Shown: in pieces, positions 1 to 9,044 of the stretch
Layout: each line of letters opens with the position of its first letter
How positions within the stretch are numbered: position 1 is the stretch's first letter
Source of the DNA: Aquimarina megaterium XH134
Lineage (GTDB): Bacteria > Bacteroidota > Bacteroidia > Flavobacteriales > Flavobacteriaceae
DNA: 64,000 nucleotides
Assembly: GCF_000520975.1 (NCBI RefSeq)
Contig: NZ_JACB01000044.1
Span: 1-64,000 of the forward strand
Direction: 5' to 3'
The notes under the pieces: model-generated
What the model saw: the letters and a program-made list of their open reading frames with translations, nothing else
The model's database searches: none
What the model was told of the DNA's origin: nothing
Made by a program: the position numbers and the translations under genes

Positions 1-71
1 AAGATAATGGTAGCTTTGGGTAATTAAACAAATAAAGTACCTGTAAACAATTGAGAAACAAACACAAACGA

Positions 72-100
72 GTATACATGTACTGGTATACACATACTAT
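72..100. repeat. Palindrome-rich intergenic element, copy 1
   Basis: Contains TGTACTGGTATACACATA just upstream of the first gene. Related strings occur at 753-775 and 29792-29822, always outside genes. The core TGTACTGGT followed by an alternating purine-pyrimidine ATGCATAT-like stretch is shared. The role is unknown; it could be an operator or a mobile palindrome. Confidence 0.4.
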
Positions 101-132
101 TTGTTGTAACTCATGTAACTAATAGATTAAAA

Positions 133-675
133 ATGGATAAAGCATTACAAACTATGATTGACAATATGCCTGAAAAAACAGGTAAGTCATTAGATGAATG
201 GAAAGCAATTCTTAAAGAAAAATCCTTTACTAAACATTCTGAAGGAGTTAAGTTTTTAAAGACAGAACATAGTGTGACGCATGGGTTTGCTAATACAATT
301 GTAACTTTATCCAAAGAAGAAAATAACTCTCCTGATGATTTAGTGGGCGCCCAATATAAAGGGAAAGAAAATCTGATTCCGGTTTATAAGAAACTAATTG
401 ACTATGTTACATCATTAGGTTCAGATATAACCATTACCCCGAAAAAAGGAAGTGTTAGTATTATTAGAAAAAGACAATTCGTTTTAATTAAGCCGGCTAC
501 CAAAACAAGAATTGACTTGGGGTTTAAACTAAAAGACAAACCAACTACAGATAGACTTGAAAACTCTGGGCCATTCGGAACAATGTGCACGCATAGAGTT
601 CGGTTATCCGAAGAGTCAGAAATTGACAAAGAATTAAAAAACTGGATCTCTGAAGCTTATGAAAAATCGATATAA
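133..675 (+). CDS. DUF4287/DUF5655 domain protein
   Basis: A 180-residue soluble protein. Residues 1-55 look like the DUF4287 domain (DKALQTMIDNMPEKTGKSLDEW), and residues about 65-178 look like DUF5655, a domain found alone or fused to DUF4287 in many bacteria and thought to be a ligand- or nucleic-acid-related fold of unknown function. There is no signal peptide or membrane segment, so it should be cytoplasmic. It stands alone, with a palindromic repeat directly after the stop codon. The start is the only sensible ATG before the conserved domain. Assignment to the family is fairly secure from memory of the domain pattern; the function is not known. Confidence 0.8.
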   Translation: MDKALQTMIDNMPEKTGKSLDEWKAILKEKSFTKHSEGVKFLKTEHSVTHGFANTIVTLSKEENNSPDDLVGAQYKGKENLIPVYKKLIDYVTSLGSDITITPKKGSVSIIRKRQFVLIKPATKTRIDLGFKLKDKPTTDRLENSGPFGTMCTHRVRLSEESEIDKELKNWISEAYEKSI

Positions 676-719
676 AGCGGGGTACAACAATACCTATAAA
701 GCATAGGCCTAACCCGACA

Positions 720-740
720 GCGCAGATTTGCAATCTGCGC
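720..740. repeat. GCAGATTTGC palindrome (REP-like)
   Basis: The inverted repeat GCGCAGATT-TGC-AATCTGCGC lies between the DUF4287 protein and a serine hydrolase. The same core, decayed, is at 3103-3130. Palindromes of this wording are widespread in Bacteroidota spacers and in other genomes sit near REP-associated tyrosine transposases. No such transposase is visible here. Confidence 0.5.
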
Positions 741-752
741 AATACAAGGCAT

Positions 753-775
753 CTATGTACTGGTGCATATACCAA
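753..775. repeat. Palindrome-rich intergenic element, copy 2
   Basis: TGTACTGGTGCATATACC, related to the copies at 72-100 and 29792-29822. It sits directly behind the GCAGATTTGC palindrome, 37 bases before a serine hydrolase start. Confidence 0.4.
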
Positions 776-811
776 TGTTATGTTCAATTTAAATCAGCTT
801 AAAACAATCCT

Positions 812-1930
812 ATGAATAAGATTTTATTGACAATATTGACAATTGCTTTAGCTGGATTTTATACCTTTTCAAATGCACAGTTGCGAGAAGGAAATGATCT
901 TCAAACTATAATTAACGAATTTACAGACAGAATAAAAAAAGACCTAGAGGATGATAATGTTAAGGGGAATATCTCAATTGCAATAGTAAAAGGAGATTCA
1001 ATTATTTGGTCTGGTGCTTATGGATTAGTAGACATTAATACTAATACAAAGGCTGATTCCACTACCATTTATCGTATAGGTTCAATCTCTAAATCTTTTA
1101 CTGCCTTTCTTATGATGCAATTGGTTCAAGATGGGACAATTGAATTAGATGAGCAGATAGAAAAATATTTACCCGAAATAAGTGAGTTAAGTGGTTATTC
1201 AGATTCTACAAAAATCACTTTCTTACAACTAGCTAGTCATACTTCGGGCTTAATTAGAGAACCCAATTTAGAAAAAGCTGCTTCTGGCCCCATTGGGGAA
1301 TGGGAAAGTAAAGTTTTAAAGTCTATTCCAAAAACATCATTTCAATCAAAACCAGGAGAGAAATATAGTTATTCGAATATTGGTTTTGGAATATTGGGAT
1401 TAGCACTATCCCGTGCAGCAAAAAAGTCTTTTATCGAATTGGTTAAGGATAAAATATTCAACCCTCTCAACATGAATAACAGCTATTTTATTGTACCCAA
1501 AAATAAGATTGTTAATCTAGCAAAAGGCATGAAGCATAAATCAATAGGTGAAATTAATACTCAATCCAAATTAGAACATAAGGGTCGAGGATATAAAGTA
1601 CCCAATGGCGGTATTTATTCAACTCCAATTGATTTGGCAAAATTTATTGCTTGCAATATGGGGCTTGTAGAAATACTAAGCCAAAAAAATTTGGCTATAA
1701 TGCAAAGAAACCACACTCCAAATGGGAATTACGGCTTAGGCTTTTTCCTGTATCAGGATAATACAATTTCAACAGTTGGACATGGTGGAGGAGTTGCCGG
1801 GTACACTTGCTCACTTCAATTTGAAAAAGAAAGTCAATATGGGGTGATCCTGATGAGAAATTACAATCGTGGTAATACTAAGCTAAATGCATCATCATTA
1901 GAGTTGATTAGAAAATTGAAAAACAATTAA
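812..1930 (+). CDS. Secreted beta-lactamase-family serine hydrolase
   Basis: A 372-residue protein of the beta-lactamase/penicillin-binding (class C-like, PF00144) fold. Residues 1-22 form a signal peptide ending at NAQ, so the enzyme is exported. The catalytic SxxK motif is S91-I-S-K94, the YSN motif is at Y187, and a GHGGG string near residue 320 stands in for the third (KTG/HxG) motif. All three active-site elements are present, so it should be an active serine hydrolase. The family covers esterases, D-amino peptidases and beta-lactamases, and sequence alone does not pick a substrate. It is a single gene; two more distant relatives occur at 4136 and 28065. Confidence 0.85.
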   Translation: MNKILLTILTIALAGFYTFSNAQLREGNDLQTIINEFTDRIKKDLEDDNVKGNISIAIVKGDSIIWSGAYGLVDINTNTKADSTTIYRIGSISKSFTAFLMMQLVQDGTIELDEQIEKYLPEISELSGYSDSTKITFLQLASHTSGLIREPNLEKAASGPIGEWESKVLKSIPKTSFQSKPGEKYSYSNIGFGILGLALSRAAKKSFIELVKDKIFNPLNMNNSYFIVPKNKIVNLAKGMKHKSIGEINTQSKLEHKGRGYKVPNGGIYSTPIDLAKFIACNMGLVEILSQKNLAIMQRNHTPNGNYGLGFFLYQDNTISTVGHGGGVAGYTCSLQFEKESQYGVILMRNYNRGNTKLNASSLELIRKLKNN

Positions 1931-2053
1931 GAAACAAACCACAAGATTAAAAACTATTTTAGTGTAAACACTTAATCTTTAACTTGTGTAAACCATATAT
2001 CTTAGCGAACATTTGTGCTTCGCTATCGTTAATTTCAAACTTAATCTTACATT

Positions 2054-2497
2054 ATGAAGATAAACAGATTACAATTTTCAATAGATATTAAGGCAGAGAA
2101 AACGAAGATTTGGGACGCATTATGGAAGGATAACTACTACCGTGATTGGACTAGTGTATTTTTTGAAGGTTCTTATGCTATTACCGATAATTGGAAAGAA
2201 GGCAGCAAGGTAGTATTCCTTTCTCCTGATCAAAGTGGTATCTACAGCATCATCGAAACACACATTCCTAATAAAATCATGAGATTTAAGCATATCGGAA
2301 ATGTCGTAAAGGGAGAGGAACAACCTATTGATGATGAAACAAAAGCCTGGTCGGGCGCTACAGAAATTTATACCCTTACCGATGGAGCAGACAGTAACAC
2401 CCTTAATGTTGAAATAGATGTCCTTGATGAGCATCTGGACTTTATGAAAACCACATTTCCAAAAGCACTGGAAAAGGTAAAGGAGAACTGCAGTTAA
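2054..2497 (+). CDS. SRPBCC (AHSA1/START-type) domain protein
   Basis: A 147-residue protein made of one SRPBCC domain, a helix-grip fold with a hydrophobic cavity. The typical opening (I-x-A-x-x-x-x-I-W-D-A-L) and closing amphipathic helix (FPKALEKVKENC) are visible. Members of the AHSA1 branch bind small hydrophobic ligands or act as Hsp90-activator-like proteins; the ligand cannot be predicted. There is no signal peptide. It is preceded by a 120-base spacer and followed by an AT-rich spacer of about 160 bases with no clear terminator. Two other SRPBCC proteins occur at 16508 and 22264. Confidence 0.8.
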   Translation: MKINRLQFSIDIKAEKTKIWDALWKDNYYRDWTSVFFEGSYAITDNWKEGSKVVFLSPDQSGIYSIIETHIPNKIMRFKHIGNVVKGEEQPIDDETKAWSGATEIYTLTDGADSNTLNVEIDVLDEHLDFMKTTFPKALEKVKENCS

Positions 2498-2660
2498 AAA
2501 CGTGTATAATACATTGCAACTCGTTTTGTATATACCGAGATGTATACACCCTCAAAAGCATTCTACTTGATTCAGACAACGTATATTTGTAATTCATGCA
2601 ATACATGTCTAGATATATTTAATTACTTCGATTCGTATATTTGGTGATATCATATCCTCT

Positions 2661-3074
2661 ATGAAATTCAAAATCTCAAATAATAGAAAGGCTGGACTTT
2701 TCCGATTAACGCAGTGGGAGATTTATGATAGGTTAGTAGAAGGTGTTCCTACTCAAAGTTATAATAACAGAGAAATAGAAAGGATAAAAACAGATTTGAG
2801 AAAAAGGTGGAAAAAAATACCTGTTCATGTTATAGAACCTAAACAAGAAATCAAATCAGAATGGATCAATAAAAAGGGAGAAAGGCATCAAGAATTACCC
2901 AAAATCGTATGTATTGGTTGGTTTAGATATGAAGAAATTAATGATCTAGAAAATAGTTCAACACTAGTAATTGTTTGGTTTCAGAATAATTATGCTTTAC
3001 CTATTAGCAGAGAAAATCTCAATGCAATTACCAATTTGGATTGGGATCGCCTATCTATCCCCTATTCACATTAA
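2661..3074 (+). CDS. Hypothetical protein, 137 residues
   Basis: I do not recognise this family. The protein is rich in charged residues at its N-terminus (KFKISNNRKAGLFRL, then a basic stretch IKTDLRKRWKKI at about 44-55) and more hydrophobic and aromatic toward the C-terminus (IVCIGWFRYEE, VIVWFQNNYALP, LDWDRLSIPYSH). There is no signal peptide or membrane helix. The codon use resembles neighbouring genes and there is no overlapping alternative frame, so it is probably a real gene. The basic stretch could bind nucleic acid, but that is speculation. It is flanked by palindromic spacers on its 3' side. Confidence 0.65.
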   Translation: MKFKISNNRKAGLFRLTQWEIYDRLVEGVPTQSYNNREIERIKTDLRKRWKKIPVHVIEPKQEIKSEWINKKGERHQELPKIVCIGWFRYEEINDLENSSTLVIVWFQNNYALPISRENLNAITNLDWDRLSIPYSH

Positions 3075-3102
3075 TAATAACAAACCAAAAAAAACGACAA
3101 CG

Positions 3103-3130
3103 TGCATTTGCAATCTGTGTAACACAATAC
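3103..3130. repeat. Decayed GCAGATTTGC-type repeat
   Basis: TGCATTTGCAATCTGTGTAA shares its centre with the clean palindrome at 720-740, and the following AACACAATAC resembles the AATACAAGG that follows that copy. It sits in the spacer before the AraC gene. Confidence 0.4.
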
Positions 3131-3256
3131 TCAGCGCCTACATAAAATGATAAATGTGAGCGCTATATTATATAAAAACACAGATTTGTCTATGGTTTTG
3201 TAACTTTACTCTGTTACGACATAAATATTAAACGTAATGCACAAGCCCGACTTAGA

Positions 3257-4066
3257 ATGAAGATATTAACTAAGGGAAAATATTATGGAATAAAGGATTC
3301 TGAAAAATCATTTGGTGGGATTCTGCTATCGCAATACGATTATAAAAAAGATAGAACAGACTGGCACTACCACGAAAACCCATATTTCTGGTATGTTCTA
3401 AATGGTGATATGATGGATTGTAATAAGAAAGTGAAGACCTTGTGCCCATCAGGAAGTTTAATGTTTAATAATTGGCAAGAAGTTCATTATGGCTCTAAAC
3501 ATTCTAAAAATGCTAATGGTTTTCATTTAGAATTTCAAAAAAAATGGTTGGATACTAATGGAATAGATTTGGATTTACTTGAAGGGAGTCTATTAATTCA
3601 AAACCCGCAAGTACATTTTCTTTTTGCAAAATTATATTATGAATTTATAAACTCTGATCAATACAGCGAAGTTTCAGTAGAAGTTCTATTATTACAAATT
3701 TGTGAAGCATTAAGTGGGTTAATAGAAACCAATCTCAAAAATATTCCTAACTGGATAAATGATCTAAAAGAATTACTTCATTTCGATAATTCAAACCTTA
3801 GCTTGCAATACCTTTCGGATCAACTAGGAATACATCCCGTTCATATCTCAAGGGCAGCCCCAAAATATCTCTCTACAAGTCTTGGAGAGTATGTAAGGCA
3901 ACATAAATTAAAGAAAGCTATACCTCTACTGCTCGACCCAAATAACTCGTTGACCAAAATTGCATATCAAACAGGTTTTTCTGATCAAAGCCATTTTAAC
4001 CGCGTCTTTAACTCCTATTTTAATATGAATCCCAGTTTCTACCGAAAAGAATTGCATAAAAAATAG
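3257..4066 (+). CDS. AraC family transcriptional regulator (cupin-type sensor)
   Basis: A 269-residue regulator. Residues about 15-75 form a small cupin-like sensing domain with a metal- or ligand-binding H-x-H pattern (DWHYHENPYFWYVLNG). Residues about 165-265 are the double helix-turn-helix AraC domain, with the second recognition region IAYQTGFSDQSHFNRVFNSYFNMNPSFYRKE. The protein is cytoplasmic and one-component. It lies 69 bases ahead of the serine hydrolase at 4136 on the same strand, so that hydrolase is a plausible target. The motif TTTTGTAACTTTA lies upstream at 3196-3208. The regulated ligand is unknown. Confidence 0.85.
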   Translation: MKILTKGKYYGIKDSEKSFGGILLSQYDYKKDRTDWHYHENPYFWYVLNGDMMDCNKKVKTLCPSGSLMFNNWQEVHYGSKHSKNANGFHLEFQKKWLDTNGIDLDLLEGSLLIQNPQVHFLFAKLYYEFINSDQYSEVSVEVLLLQICEALSGLIETNLKNIPNWINDLKELLHFDNSNLSLQYLSDQLGIHPVHISRAAPKYLSTSLGEYVRQHKLKKAIPLLLDPNNSLTKIAYQTGFSDQSHFNRVFNSYFNMNPSFYRKELHKK

Positions 4067-4088
4067 CAATGTTAATCTGATACAATTT

Positions 4089-4114
4089 TTGTAAATATCG
4101 ATATGTTACTTTTG
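4089..4114 (+). promoter_or_regulatory. Candidate Bacteroidota promoter of the serine hydrolase
   Basis: TTG at 4089-4091 and TACTTTTG at 4107-4114 match the Bacteroidota -33 TTG and -7 TAnnTTTG elements. The spacer is 15 bases, shorter than the usual 17-19, so the call is tentative. The -7 element ends 21 bases before the ATG at 4136. Confidence 0.3.
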
Positions 4115-4135
4115 AACCCAATTAAAACTTAAATT

Positions 4136-5782
4136 ATGTTTAAAAATTTAACGTTATCACTCTTGTTATGTTTCTCATTTTTTACAAGCTGTGCTCAACA
4201 AAATATAGTAGATTTTATAGGAGAATGGGAAGGAAAAACAACGAACAAAGACGCCCTTAATCTAGACATAATCGTTAAAAAACTGAGTGAAGAAGATGCA
4301 GTTTTTACACTTTCAAATAACAAAGAAATTATAACGAAAAAATTCAAATTTGATAATAGAATCAATCTTGCATTAGGTGATAACCTTATTTTTAGTGGAA
4401 TAGTTAATGACGGGCAATCAGAAATAAACGGTTTTATGAAATCAAAGAGATATTTGTACCCTGCTAAACTCTATAAAAGAGGAGATCGTTTTGAAGGGAA
4501 GTGGAATCTATCAATAATTCATTATCTACAGCCTCAATCTTTGCGTTTAACTATAAAAGAAGGTGGTGGATCTGATGATGAATATCGAGCTTACCCAATT
4601 CTTGGAAATCTCTGGTGCAATAATTTTAAGAAAAAGAATAATTCTATTTCATTTACAGATTCTAATACAGGCCTTGAATTTGAAGGCCTATTAAAACCCT
4701 CTGAAGTTGTATTAAATATTAGTCTAGAAGGGAATTTTATTACAAAAACATCATTTAAAAAAATCACAAAGCATAAAAAGACTGCTTCAATAGATAAGAA
4801 TTCTCAAATAAATGACGGCTGGGAGTTATCAAAAAATGGATTAGTACTACAAAAAATGGAAGAAGGTATTCGTAACGATAGTCTAGTCGGAATAGAGGGA
4901 GTACTCATTGCAAAAAATGGTAAAATCACTTATGAAAAATATTTTGGAGGTTTCAATGTTAATATTCCGCATGGTATGCGTTCTGCCTCAAAGAGTATCT
5001 CATCTGCCATCATCGGTATAGCTATTGATGATAAAATTATAGAGAGTGTCGACAAAAAACTATATGATTTTATCCCTCAAGAATATCAGTATACAAAAGA
5101 TGCCTTAAAATCCAAAATTACCATCAAAGACTTATTGACGATGAGTTCTGGATTAGATGTAAATAACAAAGCATATGAAGAGTACTACCAAGAATCAAAT
5201 AATTGGTTAAAAACAGTACTTGAAGCACCTATGGTAAAAGATCCTGGAACTTATGCCGATTATGGGTCTGCAAACCCATTTTTACTTGGCGTTTATTTAA
5301 GTAATCGATTAGATGTACCCTTAGAATTTTATATGGCTGATAAGCTTTTCTCACCTCTGGGAATTACAAATTACATATTGAATACCGACGATACAAAAGC
5401 CATACCTTATTTTGGAGGTGGGTATCATTTAACCCCAAGGGATATGCTTAAGTTTGGGCAACTTTATCTAAATGAAGGTGTATGGAATAGCAAACGAATT
5501 ATTTCAGAAAATTGGATAAGAGAGTCTTTCAAGAAACATACAAGATTGCAGGATAGAAGAGATAAAAATGAATATGGTTATCTATGGTGGCATGACACTT
5601 ATATCATCAATGAAGAAGCAATTATATCTATTGAAGCACGAGGCGCAGGAGGGCAATTCATTTTTATAGTTCCAGCGCTGGAATCCGTAGTTGTGATAAC
5701 AGCAGGAAATTATAGGAATAGGAAAGGTAATCAATCACGTGAAATATTTGAAAAGTATATTCTTCCTGCGTTGTTGAATTAA
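4136..5782 (+). CDS. Lipoprotein serine hydrolase with N-terminal beta domain
   Basis: A 548-residue lipoprotein: the hydrophobic leader ends in the lipobox FFTSC with Cys19 as the lipidation site. Residues 25-215 form a beta-rich, lipocalin-like region that begins FIGEWEG; residues about 230-548 are a beta-lactamase-family catalytic domain. The active site is S283-A-S-K286 (within MRSASKSIS), the tyrosine motif is Y373-A-D, and GAGGQFIF near the end replaces the third motif. The catalytic domain is clearly related to the hydrolase at 28065 (shared DGW start, RS-x-x-KSI, GAGGQ/GNGGQ). It should sit at the cell envelope; the substrate is unknown. An AraC gene lies immediately upstream. Confidence 0.85.
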   Translation: MFKNLTLSLLLCFSFFTSCAQQNIVDFIGEWEGKTTNKDALNLDIIVKKLSEEDAVFTLSNNKEIITKKFKFDNRINLALGDNLIFSGIVNDGQSEINGFMKSKRYLYPAKLYKRGDRFEGKWNLSIIHYLQPQSLRLTIKEGGGSDDEYRAYPILGNLWCNNFKKKNNSISFTDSNTGLEFEGLLKPSEVVLNISLEGNFITKTSFKKITKHKKTASIDKNSQINDGWELSKNGLVLQKMEEGIRNDSLVGIEGVLIAKNGKITYEKYFGGFNVNIPHGMRSASKSISSAIIGIAIDDKIIESVDKKLYDFIPQEYQYTKDALKSKITIKDLLTMSSGLDVNNKAYEEYYQESNNWLKTVLEAPMVKDPGTYADYGSANPFLLGVYLSNRLDVPLEFYMADKLFSPLGITNYILNTDDTKAIPYFGGGYHLTPRDMLKFGQLYLNEGVWNSKRIISENWIRESFKKHTRLQDRRDKNEYGYLWWHDTYIINEEAIISIEARGAGGQFIFIVPALESVVVITAGNYRNRKGNQSREIFEKYILPALLN

Positions 5783-5891
5783 AAGACCAGTACATAATAA
5801 AGTATTAATTAATTGAGCATAGTATTTAAAATGCATTTCGACCTATGCACCGAAGTGTACACGCACTCAATCCCGAGAGAATATCTTTAAC

Positions 5892-5917
5892 GTACCCTGA
5901 GCGTAGCCGAAGGGTAC
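5892..5917. repeat. CCTGAG..CGAAGGG intergenic repeat, copy a
   Basis: GTACCCT and AGGGTAC are paired around GAGCGTAGCCGA. It belongs to a family of short inverted repeats seen again at 6046-6070, 8849-8878, 9831-9871 and 12310-12357. The 390-base spacer from 5783 to 6174 consists largely of such repeats and has no gene. Confidence 0.6.
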
Positions 5918-6045
5918 ATGTTTATTAGCTCGGATGTGATGTACCGTACTATAGATATCCTGTAATTCTAAACTTGATCCGGAATCCAGAATCCCGCATT
6001 TCAAAAAGTGGATCCCAGATCAAGTCTGGAGTGACAAGTTATACT

Positions 6046-6070
6046 GTACCCTGAGGTTCTCGAAGGGTAC
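6046..6070. repeat. CCTGAG..CGAAGGG intergenic repeat, copy b
   Basis: GTACCCT-GAGGTTCTCGA-AGGGTAC. Just before it, 5979-6034 holds a second repeat type with GATCCGGAATCC and GGATCCCAGATCAAGTCTGG, a wording common in bacterial spacers. Confidence 0.6.
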
Positions 6071-6222
6071 GGTATAGGTTTTTAAAGATATAAACGACAA
6101 CAAAATTCATAACAAATTCACAATTAACAGAGGTTACACCCTTTACCAATCTACCTTTAACCTTACTTTCACATATGCCGGTTGCTTATTTTATTACCTT
6201 CCGCCGATTAAAAATTCTTCAC

Positions 6223-8721
6223 ATGCTCAAAAATACATTTAGATTGCTTCTATGCTTAGTAGTAATCACCACTAGTGGTTGTTCTGTTCTTCAACCCAAA
6301 AAAGGAAAAACCCCTATGGCCGATGCCAAAAAACCTGGTAAAGACAAAGATAAGATTAAGCCTTATAGCGAAGTCATTACCGAAAAGGCCAAAACCGACA
6401 AAGGTTTATTTACCGTTCATAATATAGACAGTAAATACTATTATGAGATCCCGGATTCGTTGTTTAATCGGGAGATGCTTATGGTAACGCGTATTGCCAA
6501 AACCGCTACGGGGATTGGTTTTGGTGGCGGAAAACAAAATACCCAAGTATTGCGTTGGCAACGAAAAAACAAGCAGATATTACTTCGCGTCGTATCACAT
6601 CAGATCTTTGCTTCAGATTCTTTACCGATTCATGAAGCTGTAGAGAATTCTAATTTCGAACCGGTGTTATATGCATTTCCGATTAAAGCATTTTATAAAG
6701 ATTCTACTAATGCAGTAAAGAATGCAACAGTGATCGAGGTTACCGATCTGTTTAAAACAGACGTAAAACCTCTAGGATTTCCTGGTAGTAGACGAAAGCA
6801 GTATAAGATTTCAAAGTTAGATGCCGCCAGATCGTATATCGATACAATTAGAAGTTACCCATTAAATATTGAAACTCGTCATGTAAAAACCTATAGTGCT
6901 GCCGAGCCACCTTCTAACACCAGTACAGAATCTATCTCATTAGAAATGAGTAATTCTATGATCCTGCTTCCTAAAACACCTATGAGACGTCGATATTTTG
7001 ACCAGCGTGTTGGATGGTTTGCCCGCGGACAAACCGATTATGGATTAGCAGCACAAGAAAGTAAAACCGTACGTTACCTGGATCGATGGAGGTTAGAGGT
7101 AAAAGATGAAGATCTTGCAAAATTTAAACGAGGCGAATTGGTAGTACCCAAAAAGCAAATCGTATACTATATCGACCGTGCGACCCCAAAAAAATGGAGA
7201 ACCTATATTAAGCAAGGGATCGAAGACTGGCAGGTTGCCTTCGAAGAGGCTGGGTTTAAAGACGCTATTATCGCCAAAGACCCTCCCACAGTAGAAGAAG
7301 ATCCCGATTGGAGCCCAGAGGATGTGCGCTACTCTGTAGTGCGCTACCTGGCCTCTCCTATCCCAAATGCCAATGGACCTCATGTGAGTGATCCCAGATC
7401 GGGAGAGATCCTGGAGAGTGATATCAACTGGTATCATAATGTAATGACCTTATTACGCAATTGGTTTTTTGTACAAACCGCAGCAATCAATCCAGAGGCA
7501 CAAAATGTGACCTTTAAGGATGAAGTGATGGGAAGATTAATTCGGTTTGTATCTGCTCATGAGGTAGGTCACACCTTGGGATTACCACATAATATGGGAA
7601 GCAGTGTTGCCTATCCTGTAGAGTCCCTAAGAGATCCTGTGTTTACTAAAAAATATGGTACAGCACCATCGATAATGGACTATGCAAGATTTAATTATGT
7701 TGCTCAACCGGGAGATGGCGATGTCGCCTTAATGCCTAATATTGGTATCTATGATAAGCATGCTATACGATGGGGATATCGACCAATACTTACTCTAACT
7801 GCCGAAGAAGAGAAGAAGACACTCGACAGCTGGATACTCAAACATCAAAATGATCCTATGTATCGATTCGGGAAACAACAGTTTGGAGTTATTGATCCAA
7901 GCTCGCAAACTGAAGATCTTGGTGATGATGCCGTACTGGCTAGTACCTACGGAATCAAAAACTTAAAAAGAATTGTACCCAACCTCATCACATGGACTGC
8001 CGAAGATGGTAAAAACTATGATGATCTGGGTACTATGTACAGACAAGTGTTAGGACAGTTTAATCGATATATGGGTCATGTATCTTCTAATATTGGTGGG
8101 GTATATGAATACTATAAAACCTATGATCAAAAAGGAGCGGTATATTCTCATGTGACCAAAGCAAATCAGAAGCGTGCCATGAAATTTTTACACGAACAAT
8201 TGTTTACCACTCCGGATTGGTTACTCGACAAGACTATTTTTGATAAAATAGAATCTGCAGGAAATGTAGAGCGTATTCGTAATTTCCAGGTGAGAACCTT
8301 AAACAATCTATTGGATCACGGGCGTATGGCACGATTAATCGAGAATGAAGCCTTAAACAATAAAGAAGCTTATACCCTACTCGATATGATGAGCGAACTG
8401 CGATCAGGACTATGGAGCGAATTGCGAAGTGGTCGTATCATCGATGTATATCGCCGTAATATACAGAGAGCGTATATCGATCGTTTGGAATTTTTAATGA
8501 CCAAAGAGCAACCTAAGATCCCAGAGAATATAAGACGCTTTGTAGTACGAACTAATGTAAATGCCTCGCAAAGTGATATCAGAGCAGTAGTACGTGCAGA
8601 ATTAAATACACTACGCAGAGCAGTTAGAAATGCCATCGGCAGAACATCAGATAGGATGACGCAATATCACCTGCAGGATATCGCAGAACGTATCACCGCC
8701 ATTCTTGATCCTAAGAAATAA
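6223..8721 (+). CDS. Zinc metalloprotease lipoprotein of the DUF5117/DUF5118 type
   Basis: An 832-residue secreted metalloprotease. The start is placed at 6223 (MLKNTFRLLLC) rather than 6175, because it begins a perfect lipoprotein leader ending TTSGC. The N-terminal half (residues about 60-400) contains the DUF5118 and DUF5117 regions. The catalytic zincin motif H446-E-x-x-H450-x-x-G-x-x-H456 (HEVGHTLGLPHN) is complete, with the Met-turn candidate SIMDYARFNY about 45 residues later. The family is common in Bacteroidota and is annotated only as zinc-dependent metalloprotease; substrates are unknown. It is a single gene with a strong terminator at 8741-8780. Confidence 0.9.
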   Translation: MLKNTFRLLLCLVVITTSGCSVLQPKKGKTPMADAKKPGKDKDKIKPYSEVITEKAKTDKGLFTVHNIDSKYYYEIPDSLFNREMLMVTRIAKTATGIGFGGGKQNTQVLRWQRKNKQILLRVVSHQIFASDSLPIHEAVENSNFEPVLYAFPIKAFYKDSTNAVKNATVIEVTDLFKTDVKPLGFPGSRRKQYKISKLDAARSYIDTIRSYPLNIETRHVKTYSAAEPPSNTSTESISLEMSNSMILLPKTPMRRRYFDQRVGWFARGQTDYGLAAQESKTVRYLDRWRLEVKDEDLAKFKRGELVVPKKQIVYYIDRATPKKWRTYIKQGIEDWQVAFEEAGFKDAIIAKDPPTVEEDPDWSPEDVRYSVVRYLASPIPNANGPHVSDPRSGEILESDINWYHNVMTLLRNWFFVQTAAINPEAQNVTFKDEVMGRLIRFVSAHEVGHTLGLPHNMGSSVAYPVESLRDPVFTKKYGTAPSIMDYARFNYVAQPGDGDVALMPNIGIYDKHAIRWGYRPILTLTAEEEKKTLDSWILKHQNDPMYRFGKQQFGVIDPSSQTEDLGDDAVLASTYGIKNLKRIVPNLITWTAEDGKNYDDLGTMYRQVLGQFNRYMGHVSSNIGGVYEYYKTYDQKGAVYSHVTKANQKRAMKFLHEQLFTTPDWLLDKTIFDKIESAGNVERIRNFQVRTLNNLLDHGRMARLIENEALNNKEAYTLLDMMSELRSGLWSELRSGRIIDVYRRNIQRAYIDRLEFLMTKEQPKIPENIRRFVVRTNVNASQSDIRAVVRAELNTLRRAVRNAIGRTSDRMTQYHLQDIAERITAILDPKK

Positions 8722-8740
8722 GATAATACCCCTGTACTAT

Positions 8741-8780
8741 AACAACCCCTTGTTTGAATCATCAAGCAAGGGGTTGTTTT
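8741..8780 (+). terminator. Rho-independent terminator of the metalloprotease
   Basis: AACAACCCCTT at 8741-8751 pairs with AAGGGGTTGTT at 8768-8778 and is followed by a T run. It lies 20 bases after the stop codon. Confidence 0.85.
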
Positions 8781-8848
8781 AATAAGTATTTGTCTGATCT
8801 AATGAATAGTTTGTGGTAATGCTAATGGTAACTATAGTACTTCGGCCG

Positions 8849-8878
8849 GCCTGTCCTGAGTGTATCGAAGGGTACGGC
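8849..8878. repeat. CCTGAG..CGAAGGG intergenic repeat, copy c
   Basis: CCTGTCCTGAGTGTATCGAA followed by GGGTACGG. It lies in the 320-base spacer between the metalloprotease and the aquaporin. Nothing else is recognisable in that spacer apart from the terminator. Confidence 0.6.
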
Positions 8879-9044
8879 ATAAGCATCTCGGTCGAGTCAT
8901 TGTAGTATCCTTATCCTGTTATTCTGCATTTAATCCGAAAATTAAAAGAAAAGATCATACGAGAATAGAACGCATAAAAAAAAGATAAGTACCTTAGTAA
9001 TAATTCATACCCTCATTATTAACATCAACACTAGAATAAACAAC

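Noticed and set aside
1-27. Possible 3' end of an upstream gene at the window's left edge
   Set aside because: The frame runs for nine codons only before a stop; this is too short to support a coding call.
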